This document shows positions 26,606 to 35,303 of a DNA stretch of 64,000 bases, one piece after another. Positions within the stretch are counted from its first letter, which is position 1. The number at the start of each line of letters is the position of its first letter. A program made the position numbers and the translations under genes. The stretch lies in contig JALNYZ010000017.1 in the NCBI GenBank assembly GCA_023229575.1, positions 1-64,000 of the forward strand, read 5' to 3'. Source of the stretch: Prolixibacteraceae bacterium. GTDB lineage: Bacteria > Bacteroidota > Bacteroidia > Bacteroidales > Prolixibacteraceae. Below the pieces are notes generated by a model. The model made no database searches. It was not told the origin of the DNA and was given only the letters and a program-made list of their open reading frames with translations.

Positions 26606-28223
26606 AAAAATGATGGAAAAGGGAATGATGATAAAAAATGGTTATCTGAACAAAAAAATCGGTGTTTTTCTTGTTCTGCTTGTGATGTCAATCGTGTCTT
26701 CAGCCAATCCTATGATTTATAATATTGCTGATTTTGGAGCAAAAGGAGATGGTTCGACACTCAATACAAAAGCTATTCAATCGGCCATCGATGATTGTGC
26801 CAAAGGAGGTGGAGGAACAGTCTTTTTCCCGGCTGGCAAATACCTTTCAGGAACGCTTTTTCTCAAAAGCCATATCACATTGAGACTGGAAAGCGGCGTT
26901 GTACTGGTTGGGAGTAAAAATTTAGGTGATTACCCGATAACAGTTCCAAAGGTTCGATCTTATACTGATAATTTTACTGATAAGAGTCTAATTTACGGCG
27001 AGGGATTGGAGCATATTGCCATTATTGGTCAGGGTACTCTGGATGGTAGCGGTACTTCTTTTAGTCCTTCTGAAGATTTAAGGAAAAGAGATTTGGAAAA
27101 ATGGTATAAGTCCAGACCTTATATGATCCGTATTATTAATTGTAAAAACGTATTGGTTAAAGGGGTAACATTCATAAACTCACCCATGTGGGTACAGCAC
27201 TATTTAGCGTGCGAAGATGTAAATATTGATGGGATTACTGTAAATAGCCGATTGAATGTTAATAATTACGATGGTATTGATGTCGATGGATGCAACCGGG
27301 TCAGGATTTCAAATTGCGATATTAATAGTGGCGATGATGCCATTGTGTTGAAAAGCACACTTGACCGTCCATGTAAGAATGTCACGATAACAAATTGTGT
27401 ATTAAGTTCCCTTTGTAATGCATTCAAACTGGGGACAGAATCGAATGGTGGGTTTCAGAATATTAATTTAAGTAACTGCGCTATTTATGACACTGATTTC
27501 GCCGGTATCGCCCTGGAAATGGTGGATGGTGAAATTTTGGATCAGATTTCCATATCAAATGTTACCATGGACAATGTTGGTACTGCAATTTTTATCCGAT
27601 TAGGCAATCGCGCCCGCCCCTTCAATGAAAAGTCGGCAAAACCGGGTATGGGTAAGTTGTCTAACGTGATCATTAGTAATGTGCAGGCAACTAATGTGGG
27701 GAAAATCGGTTGCTCTATTACTGGCCTACCAGGTCATCCCGTTAAAAATATTACCCTGGAGAACATTCGTCTCAAATTCAAGGGTGGAGGTACACCGGAA
27801 CTTGTGAACCGTGAAATACCGGAAATTCCTGCGGGCTACCCTGAATTTGATATGTTCGGCATACTCCCGGCTTATGGATTTTACTGCCGCCATGCTGAGA
27901 ACCTGACTTTGAATGATGTAGAACTGGATTTCATTGAGCCAGAAGTCAGGCCTGCCATTATTTGTGACGATATCACCGGGGTGGAAATCTATAAAATAAA
28001 AGCCAGGGTGTCAGGCAATGAACCTCTTATAGCCTGTAAAGATGTGAGAAATATGTTCATTCAATCCTGTGTGGTACCTAAGGGCATCGAAACATTTTTA
28101 CACATCAGGGGAGCAAAGAGCGAACACATAACCTTGTTGGGGAACGACTTGAGTGGTGCCGTAAATGCAATCAGAAAAGATAACGATGTGGAAGTATTTT
28201 TAGGTTCAAACCGGATGAAATAG
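26595..28223 (+). CDS. GH28-family polygalacturonase-like enzyme (second copy)
   Basis: A 542-residue exported GH28 beta-helix (signal around VFLVLLVMSIVSSAN; helix from IADFGAKGDGSTLNTKAIQ). NNYDGIDVDGC and NSGDDAIVLKS hold the three conserved aspartates. GHG and RIK are replaced by NAFKLGTES and IRLGNRARP, as in the 21607 paralogue. The C-terminal helix coils (about 400-540) are extended. The start overlaps the upstream stop by 11 bp; further in-frame ATGs at 26610 and nearby would also fit. Likely acts on uronic-acid-containing oligosaccharides after de-esterification. Confidence 0.9.
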   Translation: MKNKKMMEKGMMIKNGYLNKKIGVFLVLLVMSIVSSANPMIYNIADFGAKGDGSTLNTKAIQSAIDDCAKGGGGTVFFPAGKYLSGTLFLKSHITLRLESGVVLVGSKNLGDYPITVPKVRSYTDNFTDKSLIYGEGLEHIAIIGQGTLDGSGTSFSPSEDLRKRDLEKWYKSRPYMIRIINCKNVLVKGVTFINSPMWVQHYLACEDVNIDGITVNSRLNVNNYDGIDVDGCNRVRISNCDINSGDDAIVLKSTLDRPCKNVTITNCVLSSLCNAFKLGTESNGGFQNINLSNCAIYDTDFAGIALEMVDGEILDQISISNVTMDNVGTAIFIRLGNRARPFNEKSAKPGMGKLSNVIISNVQATNVGKIGCSITGLPGHPVKNITLENIRLKFKGGGTPELVNREIPEIPAGYPEFDMFGILPAYGFYCRHAENLTLNDVELDFIEPEVRPAIICDDITGVEIYKIKARVSGNEPLIACKDVRNMFIQSCVVPKGIETFLHIRGAKSEHITLLGNDLSGAVNAIRKDNDVEVFLGSNRMK

Positions 28224-28265
28224 TAAATCAATGTAAATCAAGCTAAAAATCAAATTATTGATCAG

Positions 28266-29396
28266 ATGAAAAGCAAATATGTATATGGCGCAACTAGCGG
28301 AAAACAATCTTACCTCTTTTTATTCGACAAATACATAAACAAAGTGAGGCCATTAGGAAAAATCCCCAATACTTCGGGTGTTTATCACACGATGGTGTCA
28401 GACAAAGACGGGAATATCTACATCGGGACCGGCCTCAATTTATTGGATGAGATTCCCTTGACACGCGATTTTCCCGGAGGGCACCGGCAAATCGAAACCC
28501 AGTTATGGAAAGATATTTTAAATTACCATTCAGGTTTTAACGGTGGGCGCATCCTGAAATACAGCACAAAAAACGATGAGAAAGTTTTTCTTCCCAACGA
28601 TAATGCTGTTGTGGAAGACCTTGGCATGGTACAGGCAAAAAATTCAATCTATGCCCTCACCATCGATAAAACCCGCAATTCCCTTTACGGGATCACCTAC
28701 CCTGAAGCCCATTTCTTCAAGTTTGATTTAAAGACAAATAAAACGGTTGACTATGGCGAAATGCTCGATACTTTGGTTTATTCGGGGCCCGAGCATTCCT
28801 GGAGAAGTGTGCCCCGCGCACTGCTTTGCCTGAAGGATGGCAAGGTACTGACTGCAGGCAATGACGGGCTTATTGTATTGTTCAACCCTGACACTGAAAA
28901 GTTTGAGAAAACGGATTTGCGTATTCCGGGCGAATACTGGGAATCGTGGAATTACATTGGATATCCTGTGGTGGAACAATTGGTGGAAGGAGAGGATAAC
29001 ATGATATACTGGTCAACAAGTGATGGTTTTATCTTCAAGTTAGATTTAGCAAACAATACGCTTATCGATCTGGGCAAGCCACGTTTAGCCAGGCGTGTAA
29101 GAGGTATGGCGCTGGGTAGGGACAATAACCTGTACATGGTCTGTGGCGAATTGGGCCAGCCATGCAAACTATTCTCTTATAACACCAATGGGTTGGAAGG
29201 ATTCAAAAACTGGAGCTATCTGTCGGTAGACCGTAGCCCTTATTATGAGAAACGGGCCTACCAGTTCGATGCAATGGCCGTCAGCGACGATGGCTCGGTA
29301 TTCATTGGCGAAAGCGACAGGAGAGGTAAATTATTCATTTTCATTCCTGGCGCTCAAATTTTCAAAGGAGGTTTAAATATTAAAAATCCCAGGTAG
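28266..29396 (+). CDS. Beta-propeller-like protein without signal peptide
   Basis: A 376-residue homologue of the exported protein at 38950. Repeated sheets of the type DGNIYIGT, NSLYGITYP, DNMIYWSTSDGFIFKLD and DNNLYMVCGE point to a seven-bladed propeller. Compared with 38950 it lacks the first 57 residues or so: MKSK is joined directly to YVYGATSG, where the relative has MKSK, a signal peptide and a linker before IIYGGTSG. The 42-bp gap upstream has no frame that could supply a leader. The product would therefore be cytoplasmic, or the gene is a recent deletion derivative. Propeller folds include lyases and glycosidases (PL22, PL25, GH145), but none can be assigned. Confidence 0.75.
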   Translation: MKSKYVYGATSGKQSYLFLFDKYINKVRPLGKIPNTSGVYHTMVSDKDGNIYIGTGLNLLDEIPLTRDFPGGHRQIETQLWKDILNYHSGFNGGRILKYSTKNDEKVFLPNDNAVVEDLGMVQAKNSIYALTIDKTRNSLYGITYPEAHFFKFDLKTNKTVDYGEMLDTLVYSGPEHSWRSVPRALLCLKDGKVLTAGNDGLIVLFNPDTEKFEKTDLRIPGEYWESWNYIGYPVVEQLVEGEDNMIYWSTSDGFIFKLDLANNTLIDLGKPRLARRVRGMALGRDNNLYMVCGELGQPCKLFSYNTNGLEGFKNWSYLSVDRSPYYEKRAYQFDAMAVSDDGSVFIGESDRRGKLFIFIPGAQIFKGGLNIKNPR

Positions 29397-29417
29397 CAGT
29401 TGAAGTTCATTTATCCA

Positions 29418-29459
29418 ACCTGAACAGCATTATTTTACCAGGTTTAAATGAAAAATTAA
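29418..29459 (+). pseudogene. 3'-end remnant of the 25436 esterase gene
   Basis: The bases starting ACAGCATTATTTTACCAGG match the end of the chimeric esterase gene (26570-26605), encoding SIILPGLNEK, with a C-T change and an extra T that removes the stop. No other part of the gene is here. It is a rearrangement scar directly before the glycosidase gene. Confidence 0.8.
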
Positions 29460-29472
29460 AAAAGTGGCGGAC

Positions 29473-31605
29473 ATGAAAATGGAATTAAAAAAAACAGAGC
29501 GGACGATCAGGATTTTTTCAGGACAATTATTGTACTTATTGATTTTTCTGACAATTTTCTTAGCGGGCAGTTGTACCGGACAAATCGATAAACAAAAATC
29601 TGAAATTCCGGCAAAATTTATCTCCACGCCATCGTGGATGGGTAAGGAGCCTATTGTTTTCGTTGGCAATTGGGATGGTTTGGCATTGTTCAGGCGCAGA
29701 GTTGGCGGCAGTCCTGTATGGAAAGATGAAGATTACATTAAAGAGCATTCGGAAGAGGCTGTCCAAAAGCTTAAAGAACTTGGCGTTACTATGGCAATCA
29801 TCCATTTTTATAAAGGATTTGGCCTTGAAGCCGAAAAGCAACAATTGGAAGATTCTAAAAGGTTAGCGGCCTTATGCAGGAAATATGGCCTCAGGGTAGG
29901 CGTTTATATAGGAAGCACGATAGGGTACGAAACCATGTTGGTTGAAAAACCGGAAGCAAAAGAATGGTTTGTCCCTGATTATTTTGGCCAGCCGGTGCGG
30001 TACGATGCAACTCAAACGTTTCGCAAAAGGGTGTATTTTATGCACCCCGGATACATTAAATATATGAAAGAGGTAATCCGTATTGCAGTACAAGACCTAA
30101 AAGCCGATCTGATTCATTTCGACAATACAAGCATGCAGGCACAACCTCCGATATTTTTTCATCCGATGGCCATTGAGGATTTCAGGACTTTTTTACGCGA
30201 AAAATATACTCCTGAACAACTTGAAGAAAGATTGGGGTTCAGTAATGTAACGTATGTTGAACCTCCTTTATACAAAGGCTCCGGAGGTGAGATTAAAGAT
30301 CCGGTGGTCCAGGAATGGACTGATTTCAGGTGCAGGCAATTGGCAAAATACTATAACGAAATGGGACTTTATATCCAAAGCCTAAACCCGGAAGTTGCTG
30401 TTGAAAACAATCCTCATTCGGGAATGTCCGGAACCAATACGGTCTGGAACCAGGGCGTGGATTACCCAAGATTATTATTGAATACAAATGCGGTATGGAC
30501 AGAAGAAGGCAATAATGCCAGTTTTACCAATGATCTGCTTATTTCGAAAATAAGGTCCTACAAAATGGCCGGATTATTAAATAATATGATTTTTACCTAC
30601 ACCGGTGAAACTACGCTGCAAATAGCTGAAGCAATGGCCTATAACAGACAATGTATAGGGATGGTTGGCGGAGGATTGGCCGGATATCAATTACCTGAAG
30701 AACAAAGAAAATACATCCGGTTTTTTCATGACAAATTTGAATACTATCGTGATATTAAAACGATTGCCGACGTGGCTGTGCTGCATTCATTTTCGACAAT
30801 GGCCAATAACAACGACCGTCCTTATGTAAGCACTTTTCTTTTTGAACAGTCGTTGATTCAGGCAAAGATACCTTTTGATATCATCTTTGATGATAATTTG
30901 GAAGACCTTTCCAAATACAAGGCACTGGTATTAGCCGATCAGGAGAATCTAAGTGATGATAAACTGGATTTGATAAGGAAATTTGTTTCGAATGGGGGAG
31001 GGCTGGTCGCCACGGAACAGACCTCCCTGAAAACGGAGTGGGGACAACGGAAACGAGATTTTGGGCTAAACGATCTTTTAAATGTTAAGGCGCCGGAACT
31101 GGAAGAGTTGATTTATTTTGAATATGCCGAAACCAAAACAAAAATGACTTCATCCGTTAAAAGCCAGGTCGGAAGCGGCCGGGTAATGTATATCCCTGAA
31201 ATTATCCCATCCATTCAGAAACCATCAGGCGATGCGATGACCAGTAAATATTGGAAACTCCCTAAAAACAATGATGAATTGATTCAGGCAGTAAAATGGG
31301 CTTCGGGAGATGATTTATCTATCAATGTAACTGCGCCGCCTTTTGTTACTGTTGAGCTGACGGCTTCCGAAAAAGGGGACAAAATGATGCTGCACATCAT
31401 AAATTATAATATCAGGAGAGAAAAATTAGTAAAAGATATAAACGTTAGCCTGAGGATTCCAAAATTGAAACAAGTGAAAGAGTTACTTTTACTTACTCCG
31501 GATAGAGAGGGAAGTGAATCTCTTTCTTTTACTGCCAAAGATGGGCGAGTCGTTTTTAAAGTTCCGCGTTTGGAAGTATATGATTTAGTGGTTGTTAAAT
31601 TATAA
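29473..31605 (+). CDS. Lipoprotein TIM-barrel glycoside hydrolase (GHL6-like) with GATase-like domain
   Basis: A 710-residue predicted lipoprotein (lipobox LAGSC). The barrel includes VTMAIIHFYKGFG, RKRVYFMHPGYIKYM, DLIHFDNTSMQ and VAVENNPHSGMSG. Asp in HFDN and Glu in VWTEEGN are candidates for catalysis. A C-terminal domain with VLADQENLSDD and VSNGGGLVATEQTSL resembles the beta-galactosidase trimerisation/glutamine-amidotransferase-like fold seen after GH42 barrels. It closely resembles 33140. The gene can be read from GTG 29464, but ATG 29473 is preferred. Its N-terminus is the donor of the chimera at 25436. Specificity unknown; hydrolysis of an oligosaccharide in the periplasm is inferred. 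Confidence 0.8.
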   Translation: MKMELKKTERTIRIFSGQLLYLLIFLTIFLAGSCTGQIDKQKSEIPAKFISTPSWMGKEPIVFVGNWDGLALFRRRVGGSPVWKDEDYIKEHSEEAVQKLKELGVTMAIIHFYKGFGLEAEKQQLEDSKRLAALCRKYGLRVGVYIGSTIGYETMLVEKPEAKEWFVPDYFGQPVRYDATQTFRKRVYFMHPGYIKYMKEVIRIAVQDLKADLIHFDNTSMQAQPPIFFHPMAIEDFRTFLREKYTPEQLEERLGFSNVTYVEPPLYKGSGGEIKDPVVQEWTDFRCRQLAKYYNEMGLYIQSLNPEVAVENNPHSGMSGTNTVWNQGVDYPRLLLNTNAVWTEEGNNASFTNDLLISKIRSYKMAGLLNNMIFTYTGETTLQIAEAMAYNRQCIGMVGGGLAGYQLPEEQRKYIRFFHDKFEYYRDIKTIADVAVLHSFSTMANNNDRPYVSTFLFEQSLIQAKIPFDIIFDDNLEDLSKYKALVLADQENLSDDKLDLIRKFVSNGGGLVATEQTSLKTEWGQRKRDFGLNDLLNVKAPELEELIYFEYAETKTKMTSSVKSQVGSGRVMYIPEIIPSIQKPSGDAMTSKYWKLPKNNDELIQAVKWASGDDLSINVTAPPFVTVELTASEKGDKMMLHIINYNIRREKLVKDINVSLRIPKLKQVKELLLLTPDREGSESLSFTAKDGRVVFKVPRLEVYDLVVVKL

Positions 31606-31663
31606 GAGTCTTATTAGGTGTTGTAATTATTTCATTCCTTTAATACCAATTTTAAAATCTACG

Positions 31664-33061
31664 ATGATGGAAAAAAAATTTTCCCCTCAAAGTTTAAGTA
31701 GGCTATTTTTTATGTTATATCTTTTGTTTTGCCTCTTTTTTACTGTTGATGCCCAGCTACCTGACAAAAAGATTGCAGACAAGTACGGATTAATTATCTT
31801 GCCACCAAATGAAAAGCTTGAACCGGCTCCGGAATGGTTGCAAAAGGCAGACATGTTCACCAATGGCGGTGGTGTATGGAGGGACTATAGGTTCGTCTTA
31901 AAAGATACCTTGATGACTCGTATTGTCAGGATACGTTCAGGAAATGGTCCCATGGAGATGACAGGACATTATCCTGTTGAAACTATTGGTTCGTTTGATG
32001 GTTCGCTGATCAAAGGGGTATCGTTGGTCTCCCACATACCTCATAGCAAAAAGGCTTATGAAGCAGCTCATAAACAAGGCTTCAAAGTCATACCTTACCT
32101 ACATTTTACTGACATACATTCCTTTTATGCCGACCAGGATGTTTTCTTATTCCAGCATCCTGAAATCCTTTTAAAAGATGAGACCGGAAAATGGGTTCAT
32201 ATATCGATGGATGGCTCTGACAGAGCATTCCGTTTTCTTACTTGTGCCAACAGTCCAAGCTATTGGAAACTATCCTTAGCCTATGTAAAAAAGATGATGG
32301 ATTGGGGTGCTGACGGAGTCTTCATCGATAATGTTGGTTTACGGAAACCATGTTTTGCTACAAAATTTAAAGCTTCAAATCCGGAATTTCCTCCATATAC
32401 ACATGAGCATCTCTTTCCGGACACTACCCAAAACTATGCCTGGGATCGTTTGCTACAGAATATCAGTGCTTTGGTTAAAAGTTACGGAGAAGACAAAATT
32501 GTCCTTCTCAATTCCGGAATCGGTACTCCATTCCAAAAAAATGGTGATTGCTGCATGTGGGAGTCTTTTATCTATAGCTGGGCATGGGAAGGGAGGCGCA
32601 ATACATGGGCGGATGTGAAAAAGAGAGCTCAAGATAATGCATGGTATCTGAGCACTGGGAGAAGAATAACCGCTTTATCCACCATAAATCGATCACGCAA
32701 AGAGGCTAAGGATGATGCCTTCTGGGCATTTTCTGCTGCAAGGCTGGTTGATTTTATCTGGTGGGCTTCATTAAACGGTACTGGTGCAGAGGCTCTATAC
32801 CAGGCTCATATGGGTAAAGGTTTGGAGCCTTTTAAAGAGACAAATGGGCTTGCATTTAGGGTATATGAAAAAGGACTCATTGTCTTAAATGATAGTGAGG
32901 AAGATCAAAATATTGAGTTAACCCTACCGGCAGATTTCCAACCCAAACGCTTACTGGATCTTTATAATGGCTCTCAGATTATTCAGGTAAAAAATAAAAA
33001 GATCAAAGTGGTCGTGTTTAAAAAAACTGCAAGAGTTTATCTTTTACCACAAAGCCTATAA
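31664..33061 (+). CDS. Exported TIM-barrel glycosidase-like protein
   Basis: A 465-residue protein with a signal peptide (LFFMLYLLFCLFFTVDAQ). The central part reads as a barrel: KGVSLVSHIPHSKKAY, FKVIPYLHFTDIHSFY, WGADGVFIDNVGLRKP and KIVLLNSGIGTPF. The Asp in FIDN is a plausible catalytic residue. A C-terminal beta-domain (about 385-460; NDSEEDQNIELTLPADF) is typical of such enzymes. The frame is open from 31592, overlapping the previous gene, but ATG 31664 begins the leader. No named GH family is recognised with certainty. Confidence 0.7.
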   Translation: MMEKKFSPQSLSRLFFMLYLLFCLFFTVDAQLPDKKIADKYGLIILPPNEKLEPAPEWLQKADMFTNGGGVWRDYRFVLKDTLMTRIVRIRSGNGPMEMTGHYPVETIGSFDGSLIKGVSLVSHIPHSKKAYEAAHKQGFKVIPYLHFTDIHSFYADQDVFLFQHPEILLKDETGKWVHISMDGSDRAFRFLTCANSPSYWKLSLAYVKKMMDWGADGVFIDNVGLRKPCFATKFKASNPEFPPYTHEHLFPDTTQNYAWDRLLQNISALVKSYGEDKIVLLNSGIGTPFQKNGDCCMWESFIYSWAWEGRRNTWADVKKRAQDNAWYLSTGRRITALSTINRSRKEAKDDAFWAFSAARLVDFIWWASLNGTGAEALYQAHMGKGLEPFKETNGLAFRVYEKGLIVLNDSEEDQNIELTLPADFQPKRLLDLYNGSQIIQVKNKKIKVVVFKKTARVYLLPQSL

Positions 33062-33139
33062 TAAAAACAATTTCCGTTTAAAATTTATAAAGGTTAAAAT
33101 TTCAAAAATAAACTATGACTACTTAATCCATCCAAATCT

Positions 33140-35287
33140 ATGAACATATTAGCAGATCACATCAAAAATGATATTGTAATTAATAGTAGAAATGTTGAAA
33201 AGCATTTTTTTTTCCAATTATTTTTTTCCCGTTTTTCACTCTGTATCGGCATGGTTTTTTTTATTTTACTAACGTCGAGTTGTAAACAAAACATTGACGA
33301 GAAAAATGTAATCACAAACTACAAAAAAACTCTTCCCCGTCCGGCATGGATATCGGATTATCCGATTGTTATGGTTGGAAATTGGGACGATATGCCTATT
33401 TTCAGACGTCGGGCAGGAGGTAATTTGGTAGGCCAGGAAGATGAATATTATAGAGAACACACTGAGGAGGCAGTCAAAAAGCTTAAAGACCTGGGCGTAA
33501 CAATGGCCATTATCCACTTCTATAAAGCCTTTGGTATTGAAGCGGAAAAAGAACAAATGGAGGATTCAAAAAAGCTTGCCTCGTTATGTCATAAATATGG
33601 AATTAAAGTGGGTGTCTATGTGGGATCTACCATTGGATATGAAACCTTTCTTCTGGAAAAACCTGAAGCTAAAGACTGGTTTGTTCCCGACTATATGGGA
33701 CAACCGGTGGTTTATGGCAATCAAACCTTTCGCAAACGGGTTTACTTTATGCATCCCGGTTATATGGAATACATTAAGCGGGTAATACGAATTGCCATTG
33801 AGGACTTAAAAGTTGATTTGATCCACTTTGATAACACCAGCATACAAGCCGAGCCTGCGATATTCTTTCACCCTATGGCCATTGAGAATTTCAGGACGTA
33901 TTTAAAAAACAAATATTCTCCTGAAACTCTGAAGAAAAGGTTTGGATTCAGTGACGTGAGGTACGTTGAACCACCTGCATACAACCGGCCTCTCAGTACA
34001 ATTGACGATCCCCTGCTTCAGGAATGGACGGATTTCAGGTGCCAGCAACTTGCCGATTACTATGGAGAGATGGAAAAATATATTAGAGGGCTCAATCCGG
34101 AAGTTGCCGTAGAAAATAATCCACATGGGCTAACCGGGAAGAATACCATGTGGGATCAGGGCATCGATTTTCCAAAACTTCTTTCACATACCGACTTTTT
34201 CTGGACAGAAGGAGAAGAGACGAATCTTACCAATGAGGGGATACTGATTTCCAAAATCCGCACTTTTAAAATAGCACAGACTTTAAACAACCGGGTTTTT
34301 ACTTATAGCGGTAAAAGTAAGCTCGACATGGCTGAAGCAATGGCTTATAACAGGCAAGGCATGGGAATGGTGGGTGACTTTCAGGCAGGCGATGAGTTGC
34401 CGGAAGGCCAAAGAAATTACATCAAATTCTTCCTTAAGAACTTTGATTATTACCACCATATTCGCAATGTTGCAGATGTGGCTGTTCTGCGTTCCTACGC
34501 TACAATGGCTTTTAACAACGATCAGCCTTATCAGGGCACCTTTCTTTTCGAACAAGCTTTAATCCAGAAGAAGATTCCATTTGATATCATTTTTGATGAT
34601 AATTTAAAAGATATTTCCAGATACAAAGTATTGGTACTTGCCGACCAGGAGTGTTTAAACAATGAAAAGCTGGATTTGATCAGGAGTTTTGTTAATCAGG
34701 GTGGGGGACTGGTCGCAACGGAACGTACCTCCTTGTTTACTGAATGGCGCCAGAGAAAACCGAAATTTGGATTGAACGACCTGTTCAAAGTTGAAGTTCC
34801 CCAAAGGTCTGAGAAGGATAAATTAAATGTGCCCCTACAAAAAAATCAGGTTGGCAAAGGAAGGGTTGTGTATATTCCCAGGGTTAAGCCATCTATCCCG
34901 AAACCGGAAGCAGCAGCGATGAGTGGTCAGTATTGGAAGCTCCCTCTAAATTGGGAAGAGCTCATCGAATCGGTACAATGGGCATCTGGCAATAGCTTGT
35001 CACTTAGTATAGAAGCTCCACTTTCAGTGACCATGGAATTAACAGAAAAAGAAGATAAGAGTGCGTTGATTTTGCATCTCGTTAACTTCGATTCCAAAAA
35101 CGCGTTGGTCCAAAACATAAAAGTTGATGTGCAAGCTCCTGAAGGGAAGAAAATCGCAAAAGTAGCAGTAATGACTCCGGATGGAAGAGACGATAAAATA
35201 CTTTCCTTTAAGGAAAACGGGAAGCACGTGGTATATACTGTCCCTCAGCTATCTGTTTATAATATGGTTGTGATGAAATTAAAATAA
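33140..35287 (+). CDS. Lipoprotein TIM-barrel glycoside hydrolase (GHL6-like), second copy
   Basis: A 715-residue paralogue of 29473, collinear throughout. It shares IVMVGNWDDMPIFRRRAGG, KRVYFMHPGYMEY, DLIHFDNTSIQ, VAVENNPHGLTG, FFWTEGEE and VNQGGGLVATERTSL. Its own N-terminus is different: a longer cytoplasmic start and lipobox LLTSSC. It lies 78 bp after the previous gene and 16 bp before an esterase. The two copies probably differ in substrate detail. Confidence 0.82.
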   Translation: MNILADHIKNDIVINSRNVEKHFFFQLFFSRFSLCIGMVFFILLTSSCKQNIDEKNVITNYKKTLPRPAWISDYPIVMVGNWDDMPIFRRRAGGNLVGQEDEYYREHTEEAVKKLKDLGVTMAIIHFYKAFGIEAEKEQMEDSKKLASLCHKYGIKVGVYVGSTIGYETFLLEKPEAKDWFVPDYMGQPVVYGNQTFRKRVYFMHPGYMEYIKRVIRIAIEDLKVDLIHFDNTSIQAEPAIFFHPMAIENFRTYLKNKYSPETLKKRFGFSDVRYVEPPAYNRPLSTIDDPLLQEWTDFRCQQLADYYGEMEKYIRGLNPEVAVENNPHGLTGKNTMWDQGIDFPKLLSHTDFFWTEGEETNLTNEGILISKIRTFKIAQTLNNRVFTYSGKSKLDMAEAMAYNRQGMGMVGDFQAGDELPEGQRNYIKFFLKNFDYYHHIRNVADVAVLRSYATMAFNNDQPYQGTFLFEQALIQKKIPFDIIFDDNLKDISRYKVLVLADQECLNNEKLDLIRSFVNQGGGLVATERTSLFTEWRQRKPKFGLNDLFKVEVPQRSEKDKLNVPLQKNQVGKGRVVYIPRVKPSIPKPEAAAMSGQYWKLPLNWEELIESVQWASGNSLSLSIEAPLSVTMELTEKEDKSALILHLVNFDSKNALVQNIKVDVQAPEGKKIAKVAVMTPDGRDDKILSFKENGKHVVYTVPQLSVYNMVVMKLK

Positions 35288-35303
35288 TAGTAAAACGATA
35301 GTT

